Below, piece after piece: positions 47,232-56,395 of a stretch of 64,000 nt of DNA. The notes under the pieces were generated by a model. The model was not told the origin of the DNA, did no database searches, and saw nothing but the letters and a program-made list of their open reading frames with translations. The stretch comes from CAVYUC01 sp963783085 (GTDB lineage Bacteria; Bacteroidota; Bacteroidia; Bacteroidales; Prolixibacteraceae): the NCBI GenBank assembly GCA_963783085.1, contig CAWAMJ010000007.1, positions 1-64,000 of the forward strand. Direction: 5' to 3'. Position numbers and translations under genes: made by a program. Positions within the stretch are counted from its first letter, which is position 1. Every line of letters begins with the position of its first letter.

Positions 47232-48245
47232 ATGAAGAAATTACTTTTAATACTATTGATAGCAAGCGGGATGATGGCTTGTCAAAATTTCGAAATCGAT
47301 CATCCTGATTTTGACTATACATCCGGATATTTTCCCTATCAGTTTCCGGTAAGGACCCTGGTTTTGGGCGATTACATTTATGACAATACCAACGATAACA
47401 ACCACAAATTTGTTATTTCTGTTGCCATGGGTGGCCTTTATGAAAATACCCAGGACAGGGTTTTCGATATAGAAGTGGATGAAAGCTTGTGTAACAGAGT
47501 ATTGTTTTCTGCTGATGGCGACACCATTCATGCATTGCCATCAAGCTACTACACGTTGAGCGACAACAGTAAAATTGTTATTCCGGGTGGTAAATTTAAT
47601 GGCGGTATTGAGGTGCAGTTGACTGATGCATTTTTTAACGATCCGCTTGCAATTAAAAATACATACGTTGTGCCGGTTCGTCTGAAAGGTTCAGCAGATG
47701 TTGATACGGTTCTGGTAGGCTTGTCGGACAATCCAAACGCTGATCCCAGGGTAGCCGGACAATGGATAGCTCCTCCAAAGGATTTTACCATGTTTGCCGT
47801 AAAATACATTAACGAATTCCATGGTACCTATTTTCACTACGGGGAAAGCAGCGTAAAAGACTCCACCGATGCAGTTGTTGAGAATACAACATACAGTGAA
47901 AAATACGTTGAAAACAACGAAACATCAAAATTGAAAACAACCGGAAGATATCAGGTTTCGCTCAGTACATTTTTAGAATCTGAAATTATGACCGGTGAAG
48001 TGGACATGTTGTTAACCTTTAATGGTAACAATTGTACAATAACTGCTGCTGAAGGTTCTCCTTATACCATTTCCGGAACCGGTGAATTCAAATCTCAGGC
48101 GTATGAATGGGGGAATAAGAAAAGAGACGGAATTGTTCTGAATTACACCGTCTCCGACGGGCAGAACACTTATTCAGCAAGCGATGTACTGGTTGCGCGC
48201 GATCGCGGGGTAGTGCTCGAAGTTTATAGCCCTGAAGTCTTTTAG
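47232..48245 (+). CDS. DUF1735/DUF5627-type surface lipoprotein
   Basis: 337 residues. Lipobox MMAC (Cys17). The N-terminal half has the DUF1735 pattern (HKFVISVAMGGLYENTQDRVFDIEVDESL ... YYTLSDNSKIVIPGGKFNGGIEVQLTDAFF ... YVVPVRLKGS). The C-terminal half (FAVKYINEFHGTYFHYG, then a lipocalin-like strand set) fits DUF5627. Proteins of this kind are encoded after susCD pairs and are thought to be surface glycan-binding proteins. Last gene of the run starting at 37315. Confidence 0.8.
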   Translation: MKKLLLILLIASGMMACQNFEIDHPDFDYTSGYFPYQFPVRTLVLGDYIYDNTNDNNHKFVISVAMGGLYENTQDRVFDIEVDESLCNRVLFSADGDTIHALPSSYYTLSDNSKIVIPGGKFNGGIEVQLTDAFFNDPLAIKNTYVVPVRLKGSADVDTVLVGLSDNPNADPRVAGQWIAPPKDFTMFAVKYINEFHGTYFHYGESSVKDSTDAVVENTTYSEKYVENNETSKLKTTGRYQVSLSTFLESEIMTGEVDMLLTFNGNNCTITAAEGSPYTISGTGEFKSQAYEWGNKKRDGIVLNYTVSDGQNTYSASDVLVARDRGVVLEVYSPEVF

Positions 48246-48286
48246 CGGCCTTTAAATATACCGTTTTCACGCGGTAGAAATTAGGA

Positions 48287-48336
48287 GTTGTCCGCAAAGT
48301 ATGCTAAATTGTTGCTTTGTGGACAACCTCTTTTTT
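48287..48336 (+). terminator. rho-independent terminator closing the susCD 4/5 run
   Basis: 13-bp stem GTTGTCCGCAAAG (48287-48299) with CTTTGTGGACAAC (48315-48327), one G-U pair, 15-base loop, followed by CTCTTTTTT. About 40 bases after the last stop codon. Confidence 0.85.
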
Positions 48337-48386
48337 AAAGCAAAACTTTCCAATCCGGCAGATACCTTACAGGGCAATGCAACAAC

Positions 48387-48462
48387 GTTTTAGAAAAGAA
48401 GTTATGCTTTTAAATGAGAAGAAGTTATAAATATTCCGAGTGATGAATTTTTCGTATTTAAC
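48387..48462 (+). repeat. 76-bp 5' region shared with 36448-36523
   Basis: Leader plus first codons of the PL12 gene; the other copy is a truncated stub upstream of susC pair 4. The conserved part includes about 50 bases before the start codon, so leader and translation start were copied together. Confidence 0.75.
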
Positions 48463-50431
48463 TGCTGTTATCTGTGTCGGTGTTGTTTTAATTTTCAGTT
48501 CACCTGAAAAAATGGGTACGGTGAGTACTCTTGCCGGAAATCAAAAACAAACTGAAAGCCCTGAAACAAAAGGTTACTCCATGTTGCTTTCCCGCCTCAA
48601 CCTGAATAATCCGGGACTCGAGCGCGTAAAACAGGCAGCAGGCGATCCTGAAAAAGCGGTCCGGGAATTACTCAATTATTATCGCGGGCGCAACTTTGTA
48701 AAACACCCGGTGGACAGAAACCTGAAAAATCAATCGTTGGGAAACACTGCCGGGGAAAAAGATTTGGCAGTCGCAAATGACGCACTGAAACATACTTTTG
48801 TGGGCCAGCCTGCTTATCCGGCTTATTTCTGCGGAGAAGATATTGATTGGGGAACCCGGCCTGTCCCCGACAACGAATGGGTGTGGCAATTAAACCGCAT
48901 GAGTTTCTGGGATGCCATGGCGCTTGCTTACTGGCACACCGGCGACGAAAAATATGCAAAAGAGTGGGGCAAACAACTCATCGACTGGACGCAGAAAAAC
49001 CCGCGCGACGAAGAGCATAAATATGCCTGGCGATCCATTGAGGCTGGAATTCGCGGTTATCGCTGGACGGGCTTGTTTCAGCGGTTTATCGATTCCCCTT
49101 CGTTTACCCCGGAAGTTTTGGCGGCTTTTCTAAACAGTTGTTATGACCATGCCGAATATTTAATGACCGTTTACCGCTCGGGCAGCAACTGGGGATTGAT
49201 GGAAGCCGAAGGAATGGCTTTTATCGGATTTACTTTTCCTGAATTTAAGGACGCTGAAAAATGGAGGACCGAGGCCATCCGCAGGTTAAACCGCGAAATC
49301 AACATCCAGGTTTATCCCGACGGGCACCAGCGCGAATTGGCAATCGGCTATCATTTGGGTTGTATCCACTGGTTTATGCGGACGTATGAACTGGCCAAAA
49401 TGAACCATATGGAAAACGCATTTCCTGAATCGTACCTCGAAACGGTTGAGAAAATGTGTGCAGTTCCCATGAAAATTGGATTACCCGATGGTACAAACGC
49501 GCAGTTTGGCGATGCCTGGGCCGGAAAACCAGGTCAGCATCGCAATCTTTTCCGAGAGTGGGCGGAACTGTTTAACCGCGATGATTTTTTGTACCTCGCA
49601 ACCGGCGGAAAACAGGGAATAGCTCCCGATTCAACCGCTTTTGCACTTCCGTACAGCGGCATCTATTCCATGCGCAGCGGCTGGGATAACAATGCGGTTT
49701 GCCTGGTTTTAAAATGCGGCCCCGACGGCGGCGGCCACTGCCAGCCCGACAATGGAACGTTTGAGGTTTATGCAGGCGGCCGGAATTTAATGCCCGACGG
49801 CGGCAGCTATATCTACAGCGGAAATCCCGAAGGACGAAGCTGGTTCCGGCAAACAAAAGTGCACCAGACTTTAACGTTAAATGGAGAAAATTCTCATTAC
49901 GCCCCAAAACTTTTGTTGTGGAAACCGGGAGAAAATCTCGATATTCTGGTAGTAGAAAACCAAAGCTATGAAGATTTGGCTCATCGACGGTCGGTATTTT
50001 TTGTCGATAAAAAATATTTTGTGATAGTTGATCAGGCGTCTGGAAAAGCAACCGGCGATGTAGATGTTCATTTTCAATTCGCACCGGGTTCTGGACTCGC
50101 GGTTTCCAACCGCGACATGTCTGTAAAAACCAATTTTAAAGATGGCTGGAACATTTTCATACAAACTCAACAGCAAGCAGGTTTAACTCTGGAGCGGGAA
50201 GAAGGCTGGGTATCATTTGAATATACAAAAAAAGAGAAGCGCCCTGCATTTTGTTATCGGGTAAAGAAAAACCGGAATAAGGATAAAATTCAGCTTGTAA
50301 CGCTGGTGATGCCTTTTGAAAAAAAGGTTCCCGATATTCAAATTAACCGGGCATTGGCGCAATCCGGCAAAATGGAAATTGAAGTTATGGAAAATGGTGT
50401 GAAGAAGGTAATTAGTTATCAAATCAATTGA
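48443..50431 (+). CDS. PL12-type heparinase II/III lyase (heparin-sulfate lyase-like)
   Basis: 662 residues from the ATG at 48443 (an in-frame GTG precedes it). N-terminal hydrophobic export signal. An (alpha/alpha) toroid domain (EWVWQLNRMSFWDAMALAYWHTGDEKYAKEWGKQLIDW, YAWRSIEAGIRGYRW) is followed by a C-terminal beta-sandwich. Catalytic residues line up with heparinase III as I remember it (Asn240, Tyr294, His424): here Asn249 in SGSNWGLME, Tyr303 in AIGYHLG and His432 in GGGHCQPDNGTFEVY. PL12 enzymes cut heparan-sulfate-like or related uronate polysaccharides by beta-elimination, giving products suitable for GH88/GH105 hydrolases. It lies between the susCD terminator and the REP array, so it is probably transcribed on its own. 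Confidence 0.85.
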   Translation: MNFSYLTAVICVGVVLIFSSPEKMGTVSTLAGNQKQTESPETKGYSMLLSRLNLNNPGLERVKQAAGDPEKAVRELLNYYRGRNFVKHPVDRNLKNQSLGNTAGEKDLAVANDALKHTFVGQPAYPAYFCGEDIDWGTRPVPDNEWVWQLNRMSFWDAMALAYWHTGDEKYAKEWGKQLIDWTQKNPRDEEHKYAWRSIEAGIRGYRWTGLFQRFIDSPSFTPEVLAAFLNSCYDHAEYLMTVYRSGSNWGLMEAEGMAFIGFTFPEFKDAEKWRTEAIRRLNREINIQVYPDGHQRELAIGYHLGCIHWFMRTYELAKMNHMENAFPESYLETVEKMCAVPMKIGLPDGTNAQFGDAWAGKPGQHRNLFREWAELFNRDDFLYLATGGKQGIAPDSTAFALPYSGIYSMRSGWDNNAVCLVLKCGPDGGGHCQPDNGTFEVYAGGRNLMPDGGSYIYSGNPEGRSWFRQTKVHQTLTLNGENSHYAPKLLLWKPGENLDILVVENQSYEDLAHRRSVFFVDKKYFVIVDQASGKATGDVDVHFQFAPGSGLAVSNRDMSVKTNFKDGWNIFIQTQQQAGLTLEREEGWVSFEYTKKEKRPAFCYRVKKNRNKDKIQLVTLVMPFEKKVPDIQINRALAQSGKMEIEVMENGVKKVISYQIN

Positions 50432-50789
50432 AAGAAATCGTTTTTGTACCGTGGCTTCAGCCCGGTGAAAAAGAAAAGTTCATTGTACGGCTGTTTTAAT
50501 GTTGGAAAAAAAATTAAAGAATATTACACCGTGGCTTTAGCCCGGTGAACAAAGGCAGTAACATAAAAGCCGGCTTTAGCCATTAAAGATTAAACGCTAA
50601 AGCCAGCTAATAAGCGTAAGTGCCAAACCACCGGGCTAAAGCGCCGGTGAAAAAGAAAAGTTCATTGTACAGCTGTTTTAGTATCGGTAAAAAAATCAGA
50701 GAATTTTGCACCGTGGCTTTTCCTAAATGGATTCCTGCGGAAGGCCCGTTGAATGATAAGATGAAATGAATAATTAAGATGTTTTTTTG

Positions 50790-51402
50790 CACCGTGGCTT
50801 TAGCCCGGTGAACAAAGGCAGCAGCAAGTAAGCCGGCTTTAGCCATTAAGAAATAAAATTATATGTCATACGTAAAAATCTGGATTCATGCCGTTTGGAC
50901 GGTAAAAAACCGAAAACCAATTCTTGCCGCAGGAATCAGACAGGATGTATTTGATCATATTCATCAGAATGCACTTTCCAAAGAAATTCTGATGGAAACA
51001 GTTGGTGGACATCATAATCACGTGCATTGTCTTTTTCGATTGAGAAACAATCAAACGATTGAAAACGTGATGCAGTTGATCAAGGGAGAATCGTCTTTCT
51101 GGTTTAACAAGAGCGGATTAAGCCGCTTAAAACTAAACTGGCAAAAGGAATATTTTGCAGTAAGTGTAAGTGAATCTCAGGTTGCCAAAGTGAAGAATTA
51201 CATTTTAACTCAGGAAGAGCATCATAAAACGAAAACTTGGGAGGATGAATACAATGAGTTCATTGAGAAATATGGTTTTGTAGTTTATAAAGAAAAGGAA
51301 TAATTTTTTAAGTTCTTTTTTACACCTGGCTAAAGCGCCGGTGAAAAAGAAAAGTTCATTGTACAGCTGTTTTAGTGTTGGCAAAAAAATCAGAGAATTT
51401 TG
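50790..51402 (+). mobile_element. IS200/RAYT-like element, copy 1
   Basis: 613-base unit starting at CACCGTGGC. The left half is the same as in the empty 182-bp units up to CCGGCTTTAGCCATTAA, then comes the transposase gene, then the right half resumes at GGCTAAAGCGCCGGTG. The empty units thus look like internally deleted versions of this element. Confidence 0.75.
50863..51303 (+). CDS. IS200-like / REP-associated Y1 transposase, copy 1
   Basis: 146 residues, Y1_Tnp (HUH single-strand transposase) family. HUH motif HVH at residues 53-55 within GGHHNHVHCLF. The catalytic tyrosine is Tyr113 in VKNYILTQEEHH, with supporting Gln117 and His121. The MQLIKGESSFWFNK helix is typical of TnpA of IS200/IS605 elements and of RAYT proteins. 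No TnpB partner. Flanked on both sides by palindromic repeats, as expected for a protein that moves REP elements. Differs from copy 2 by one base, Ala108 here. Confidence 0.92.
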   Translation: MSYVKIWIHAVWTVKNRKPILAAGIRQDVFDHIHQNALSKEILMETVGGHHNHVHCLFRLRNNQTIENVMQLIKGESSFWFNKSGLSRLKLNWQKEYFAVSVSESQVAKVKNYILTQEEHHKTKTWEDEYNEFIEKYGFVVYKEKE

Positions 51403-52110
51403 CACCGTGGCTTTTCCTACATGGATTCCTGCGGAAGGCCCGGTGAATGATAAAATGAAATGAATAATTAAGGTGTTTTTTGCACCGTGGCTTTTAGCCC
51501 GGTGAACAAAGGCAGCAGCAAATAAACCGGCTTTAGCCATTAACGATTAAACGCTAAAGCCAGCTAATAAGCGTAAGTGCCAAACCACCGGGCTAAAGCG
51601 CCGGTGAAAAAGAAAAGTTCATTGTACGGCTGTTTTAATGTTGGAAAAAAAATTAAAGAATATTACACCGTGGCTTTAGCCCGGTGAACAAAGGCAGTAA
51701 CATAAAAGCCGGCTTTAGCCATTAAAGATTAAACGCTAAAGCCAGCTAATAAGCGTAAGTGCCAAACCACCGGGCTAAAGCGCCGGTGAAAAAGAAAAGT
51801 TCATTGTACAGCTGTTTTAGTATCGGTAAAAAAATCAGAGAATTTTGCACCGTGGCTTTTCCTAAATGGATTCCTGCGGAAGGCCCGTTGAATGATAAGA
51901 TGAAATGAATAATTAAGATGTTTTTTTGCACCGTGGCTTTAGCCCGGTGAACAAAGGCAGCAGCAAGTAAACCGGCTTTAGCCATTAAAGATTAAACGCT
52001 AAAGCCAGCTAATAAGCGTAAGCGCCAAACCACCGGGCTAAAGCGCCGGTGAAAAAGAAAAGTTCATTGTACGGCTGTTTTAATGTTGGAAAAAAAATTA
52101 AAGAATATTA

Positions 52111-52717
52111 CACCGTGGCTCGGTGAACAAAGGCAGCAACAAATAAACCGGCTTTAGCCATTAAGAAATAAAATTATATGTCATACGTAAAAATCTGGAT
52201 TCATGCCGTTTGGACGGTAAAAAACCGAAAACCAATTCTTGCCGCAGGAATCAGACAGGATGTATTTGATCATATTCATCAGAATGCACTTTCCAAAGAA
52301 ATTCTGATGGAAACAGTTGGTGGACATCATAATCACGTGCATTGTCTTTTTCGATTGAGAAACAATCAAACGATTGAAAACGTGATGCAGTTGATCAAGG
52401 GAGAATCGTCTTTCTGGTTTAACAAGAGCGGATTAAGCCGCTTAAAACTAAACTGGCAAAAGGAATATTTTGCAGTAAGTGTAAGTGAATCTCAGGTTAC
52501 CAAAGTGAAGAATTACATTTTAACTCAGGAAGAGCATCATAAAACGAAAACTTGGGAGGATGAATACAATGAGTTCATTGAGAAATATGGTTTTGTAGTT
52601 TATAAAGAAAAGGAATAATTTTTTAAGTTCTTTTTTACACCTGGCTAAAGCGCCGGTGAAAAAGAAAAGTTCATTGTACAGCTGTTTTAGTGTTGGCAAA
52701 AAAATCAGAGAATTTTG
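52111..52717 (+). mobile_element. IS200/RAYT-like element, copy 2
   Basis: 607-base unit, six bases shorter than copy 1 because TTTAGC is lost from its left palindrome (GTGGCTCGGTG). Otherwise nearly the same, including both flanks of the transposase gene. The left palindrome defect may impair recognition of this end. Confidence 0.75.
52178..52618 (+). CDS. IS200-like / REP-associated Y1 transposase, copy 2
   Basis: 146 residues, the same protein as copy 1 except Thr instead of Ala at 108 (ACC versus GCC at 52499). HVH and Tyr113 are intact, so it is potentially active. Near identity of the two genes means a very recent duplication or gene conversion. Confidence 0.92.
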   Translation: MSYVKIWIHAVWTVKNRKPILAAGIRQDVFDHIHQNALSKEILMETVGGHHNHVHCLFRLRNNQTIENVMQLIKGESSFWFNKSGLSRLKLNWQKEYFAVSVSESQVTKVKNYILTQEEHHKTKTWEDEYNEFIEKYGFVVYKEKE

Positions 52718-53365
52718 CACCGTGGCTTTAGCCCGGTGAACAAAGGCAGCAATATAAAAGCCGGCTTTAGCCATTAAAGATTAAACGCTAAAGCCAGCTA
52801 ATAAGCGTAAGTGCCAAACCACCGGGCTAAAGCGCCGGTGAAAAAGAAAAGTTCATTGTACGGCTGTTTTAGTGTTGGAAAAATAATTAAAGAATATTAC
52901 ACCGTGGCTTTAGCCCGGTGAACAAAGGCAGTAACATAAAAGCCGGCTTTAGCCATTAAAGATTAAACGCTAAAGCCAGCTAATAAGCGTAAGCGCCAAA
53001 CCACCGGGCTAAAGCGCCGGTGAAAAAGAAAAGTTCATTGTACAGGTGTTTTAACGTTGGAAAAAAAATTAAAGAATATTACACCGTGGCTTTAGCCCGG
53101 TGAACAAAGGCAGCAATATAAAAGCCGGCTTTAGCCATTAAAGATTAAACGCTAAAGCCAGCTAATAAGCGTAAGCGCCAAACTACCGGGCTAAAGCGCC
53201 GGTAAAAAAGAAAAGTTCATTGTACGGCTGTTTTAGTGTTGGCAAAAAAATTAAAGAATTTTACACCGTGGCTTTAGCCCGGTGAACAAAGGCAGCAACA
53301 AATAAACCGGCTTTAGCCATTAAAAAAACGAATAAATTATATATAACATCTAATACCAACTAAAA

Positions 53366-55252
53366 ATGAAAACAAAATCTAATTATCCAATCGGTTTGAT
53401 GTGCATGATGATAATTCTTTCATCGCTTGCATCGTTCAATTCTGCGGCCCGGGAGGAACGTGAAATTCCGAAGCTTCAAAACCCGGTTACAGTGCAGTAT
53501 ATTAAAAAGAACCTGAAAAAATCCCAGCCTCGATTGGTTTTAAATTCCAAAATCAAAAAAGATTTGAAAAAGAAATTAAAAACCGATCCGGTGGTGGAAA
53601 ATCTATATGAAGCGATAAAGCTTAATGCGGACGAAATTCAGAAAAAACCATTTTTGGAAAGAAAACTGGAAGGTCGCAGGTTATTAGGTGTTTCGCGTGA
53701 AATGCTGTATCGGATGAACATTCTGGGCATGGTTTATCAAATGGAAGGAGATCCGGTAGTTTTGAACCGGATCAATGATGAAGTGGTAGCTGTTTGTAAT
53801 TTTTCCGATTGGAATCCTTCGCATTATCTCGATGTGGCCGAAATGTCGATGGCCGTTGCTTTTGCACTCGACTGGACTGCCGGCGACCTGCCAAAACAGA
53901 CACAGGAACTGGCTAAAACTTCGTTAATTGAAAAAGGAATTAAGCCGAGCTACAACAAAAAAGGGAACACCGGCTGGATTAACGGAACCAACAACTGGAA
54001 CCAGGTGTGCAACGGCGGAATGATTGCCGCTTCCATTGCCATTGCTGAAAAAGATCCGGAACTGGCAGCCAAAACCATCAGCCGCTCGCTCGAAGGAATG
54101 CCGCATGCGTTAATCGAGTACAGCCCGGATGGCGTATACCCCGAAGGTTCAACTTATTGGGGCTACGGAACAAGTTTTTCCGTGTTTACCATTGCCATGT
54201 TGGAAAGCGCTTTCGGTACCGACTTCGGAATCGCTGAATATCCCGGATTTCTGAAAAGTGCTACGTTTCGGAAATTGTCGGAAGCGCCCTCCGGATGGTA
54301 TTTCAATTATTCCGATTGCGGTGACAAACGCGACGAAAACGGCGATTTAACGCTGGCATGGTTTGCCAAAAAAACCGGTAACGAAACATTTTTCGAAAAA
54401 GAACGTTTTTTGCGTGCGCCGGCCGAAATGGGAAAACTGGCGAGAAATGCCGGCGCTGCACTGGTGTGGGTTTCGCAGTTTGAACCCAAAGGCGAAGAAA
54501 AAATCCCGACAGCCTGGAAAGGCGAAGGCGACAATCCGATTGTAATCCTCACCGGCGGCGAAAATGATCCGCATCAGTATTATTTCGGCGGTAAAGGGGG
54601 AAAGGCAACCAACAGCCATGGAAATATGGATGCGGGAACTTTTGTTTTTGAACTGAATGGCGTTCGCTGGGTTGTCGACCCCGGAAACCAGAATTACAAT
54701 GAACTGGAACAAACCGGCTTCGATTTGTGGGGCAGTTGCCAGGATTGTGAGCGCTGGACGTTATTGACCAAAAATAATTTTGGGCACAGCACCATTTCCG
54801 TAAACGATCAGTTGTTTGTGAATACCGGTTTCGCCCCGCTGGTTAATTTTGCGAAAGGAAATAATCCCGAAGCAACCTTCGATTTAACGCCGGTGTATGG
54901 TGAAAACATGAAAAGTGTGACAAGAAATTTTGTAAAAGACAGCCCTACATCCCTTACCATCGAAGATAAAATAGAGACTTCAGACGCTGCAAAACAAATA
55001 GTATGGCAACTGATGACCACCGCCGATGTGGAAATTACAGATGATGGCGCTGTTCTGCATCAGGACGGAAAAGAACTGAAAATCGAAAATATTACCCATC
55101 CGGAATTGACATTCTCCGTTATTTCGCTCGATCCGGCGCCCATGCAACTCGACCGCCAGATCAAAAACCTAAAACGATTGGAAATTCGCGTTCCGGCCTG
55201 GATTTTAACTGACGGAAAAGGCACGTTGAAAGTCCGCCTTTCCGGAGAATGA
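53366..55252 (+). CDS. heparinase II/III-family polysaccharide lyase
   Basis: 628 residues with a signal peptide (SSLASFNSAA). A helical toroid N-terminal domain (RRLLGVSREMLYRMNILGMVYQMEGD, DWNPSHYLDVAEMSMAVAFALDW) is followed by the heparinase II/III C-terminal beta domain. Candidate catalytic positions are Asn209-Asn210 in TNNWNQVCNGG, Tyr in PEGSTYWGYGTSF, and His in TNSHGNMDAGTFVFE. It is a paralog of the protein at 59997, which has His-Asn at the first position. The exact PL family and substrate are not determined; heparinase II-like, alginate or related uronate lyase are all possible. It begins 43 bases after the REP array. Confidence 0.82.
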   Translation: MKTKSNYPIGLMCMMIILSSLASFNSAAREEREIPKLQNPVTVQYIKKNLKKSQPRLVLNSKIKKDLKKKLKTDPVVENLYEAIKLNADEIQKKPFLERKLEGRRLLGVSREMLYRMNILGMVYQMEGDPVVLNRINDEVVAVCNFSDWNPSHYLDVAEMSMAVAFALDWTAGDLPKQTQELAKTSLIEKGIKPSYNKKGNTGWINGTNNWNQVCNGGMIAASIAIAEKDPELAAKTISRSLEGMPHALIEYSPDGVYPEGSTYWGYGTSFSVFTIAMLESAFGTDFGIAEYPGFLKSATFRKLSEAPSGWYFNYSDCGDKRDENGDLTLAWFAKKTGNETFFEKERFLRAPAEMGKLARNAGAALVWVSQFEPKGEEKIPTAWKGEGDNPIVILTGGENDPHQYYFGGKGGKATNSHGNMDAGTFVFELNGVRWVVDPGNQNYNELEQTGFDLWGSCQDCERWTLLTKNNFGHSTISVNDQLFVNTGFAPLVNFAKGNNPEATFDLTPVYGENMKSVTRNFVKDSPTSLTIEDKIETSDAAKQIVWQLMTTADVEITDDGAVLHQDGKELKIENITHPELTFSVISLDPAPMQLDRQIKNLKRLEIRVPAWILTDGKGTLKVRLSGE

Positions 55253-55266
55253 TTTGAGTAACCGTT

Positions 55267-55298
55267 GATTTCCGCGAAAGCGGGAATCTTGTTTTCTT
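55267..55298 (+). terminator. rho-independent terminator after the heparinase II/III gene
   Basis: Nine-base stem GATTTCCGC and GCGGGAATC with one G-U pair and a GAAA tetraloop (55276-55279), followed by TTGTTTTCTTT. It starts 15 bases after the stop. Confidence 0.7.
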
Positions 55299-55360
55299 TC
55301 ACAATAAATTATTTACCTGTTATTATGAAATACCGAACCAACTGTATTTGACAACTTCGT

Positions 55361-56395
55361 ATGAATAAATTACTGAAAATAGCAGGTGCGGCGTTTTTGA
55401 CATTCATTCTTTTTGAAATATCAGTCGTTCCTGTTTTCTCACAGGTTTTGAAAGTTGAAGGTCAGTTTTTCTCCTTCAACGGAAAACCATTTGATATGTG
55501 GGGAGTGCGTGTTGCAAGCGCTTCCCAAAAAGAGGGATATACACAGAGCCTCATTTCAAACCTGGATGATTTCAAATCAGAAGGAATCAATACTTTATCC
55601 GTGTTTGTGCAGGGATCCAGCGGGGGGTATTCCGACCCGTTCAGCGAAAACGGAAAATCAATTGATTCGGAACATCTTCGACGTCTGAGGAAAATTATCG
55701 AAGAATGCGCAAAAAAAGATATGGTAGCCATTATTGGTATATTTTATCAGCGGACCATCAGTAATTCTGAAATCAGTCAACTCAATTCAGAAGAGGAAAT
55801 CAGAAACGCGGTGAAGACGATAACACGTAAATTGAAACCTTACAGAAATGTGATAATAAATATTGCCAACGAACAAAATTCATTTCAATACAAATCTTTT
55901 AAAGCCTTCAATTTCAACGAACCACAAAATATCATCGAATTGTGCAAATTGGTGAAAGATGTTGATCCGGAACGGATAGTTGGTGGCGGCGGTTATAACG
56001 ACAGCTTAAATGTAATACTTGGAAAGTCGGCATTCACAGATGTGTTATTGTTTGATACGTTCAGCGGCGACATTGAAAAAGGGCACGACAGTGGCTGGCA
56101 TTATGATTATTTTAAAAGGCATGGAGTGCCTGACAAACCGATTGTTAATGTGGAAATTTTTGGCGGCTGGACGGGGCAGTTTACTCCACAGGGGGTCTAT
56201 AGTCCGGAAGGAAAACAAGTACATTTAAAAGAAATTGAAGCTGCGAAAAAACAACCCGGATTGTATGTTCATTTTCATTCAAATCCGTGGTTTCAGGGAG
56301 TGGGGCAGAATTTGAGCAACCGGTATGATTTGGGGGGAATGGGAACTTCAGGTAATCCGGGGGTGAGGTGGTATTTTAAAGAAATTAATCCATGA
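55361..56395 (+). CDS. clan GH-A (GH5-like) glycoside hydrolase
   Basis: 344 residues with a signal peptide (ending PVFS-Q). A (beta/alpha)8 barrel is suggested by FSFNGKPFDMWGVRVASAS, DDFKSEGINTLSVFVQG, KDMVAIIGIFYQR, and an Asn-Glu pair (NIANEQNS, Glu171) at the end of strand 4. A second glutamate follows in NVEIFGGW (Glu265) at the expected strand 7. These would be the acid/base and nucleophile of a retaining enzyme. Substrate unknown. Its stop overlaps the start of the next gene (ATGA), so the two are translationally coupled and probably act on the same material. Confidence 0.72.
   Translation: MNKLLKIAGAAFLTFILFEISVVPVFSQVLKVEGQFFSFNGKPFDMWGVRVASASQKEGYTQSLISNLDDFKSEGINTLSVFVQGSSGGYSDPFSENGKSIDSEHLRRLRKIIEECAKKDMVAIIGIFYQRTISNSEISQLNSEEEIRNAVKTITRKLKPYRNVIINIANEQNSFQYKSFKAFNFNEPQNIIELCKLVKDVDPERIVGGGGYNDSLNVILGKSAFTDVLLFDTFSGDIEKGHDSGWHYDYFKRHGVPDKPIVNVEIFGGWTGQFTPQGVYSPEGKQVHLKEIEAAKKQPGLYVHFHSNPWFQGVGQNLSNRYDLGGMGTSGNPGVRWYFKEINP

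Larger units (their letters stand above)
50447..53323. repeat. array of 182-bp REP-like palindromic units
   Basis: About fourteen copies of a unit beginning CACCGTGGC (50527, 50709, 50790, 51403, 51483, 51666, 51848, 51929, 52111, 52718, 52900, 53082, 53264), plus a partial one at 50448. Full spacing is 182 bases; shorter 80-81-base steps occur three times. Each full unit contains GGCTTTAGC facing GCTAAAGCC, and ends in CACCGGGC...GCGCCGGTG, the inverted counterpart of its start, so every unit can fold. Segment 50462-50848 is repeated nearly identically at 51601-51987. Two units hold a transposase gene. The array fills the whole space between two lyase genes. Confidence 0.9.

Noticed and set aside
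19317..48245. Sigma/anti-sigma (FecI/FecR) or hybrid two-component control genes beside the susCD pairs
   Set aside because: No such genes are found between the pairs; only the operator-like dyads remain as visible control elements.
50607..50846. Minus-strand open frames of about 80 codons (also 51205-51540, 51746-51985, 52520-52774)
   Set aside because: They lie inside the REP-like units, repeat with them, and have low-complexity translations with no start signals. They are by-products of the array.
50447..53323. CRISPR array
   Set aside because: Units are 182 bases, repeated throughout without unique spacers, and no cas genes are present.
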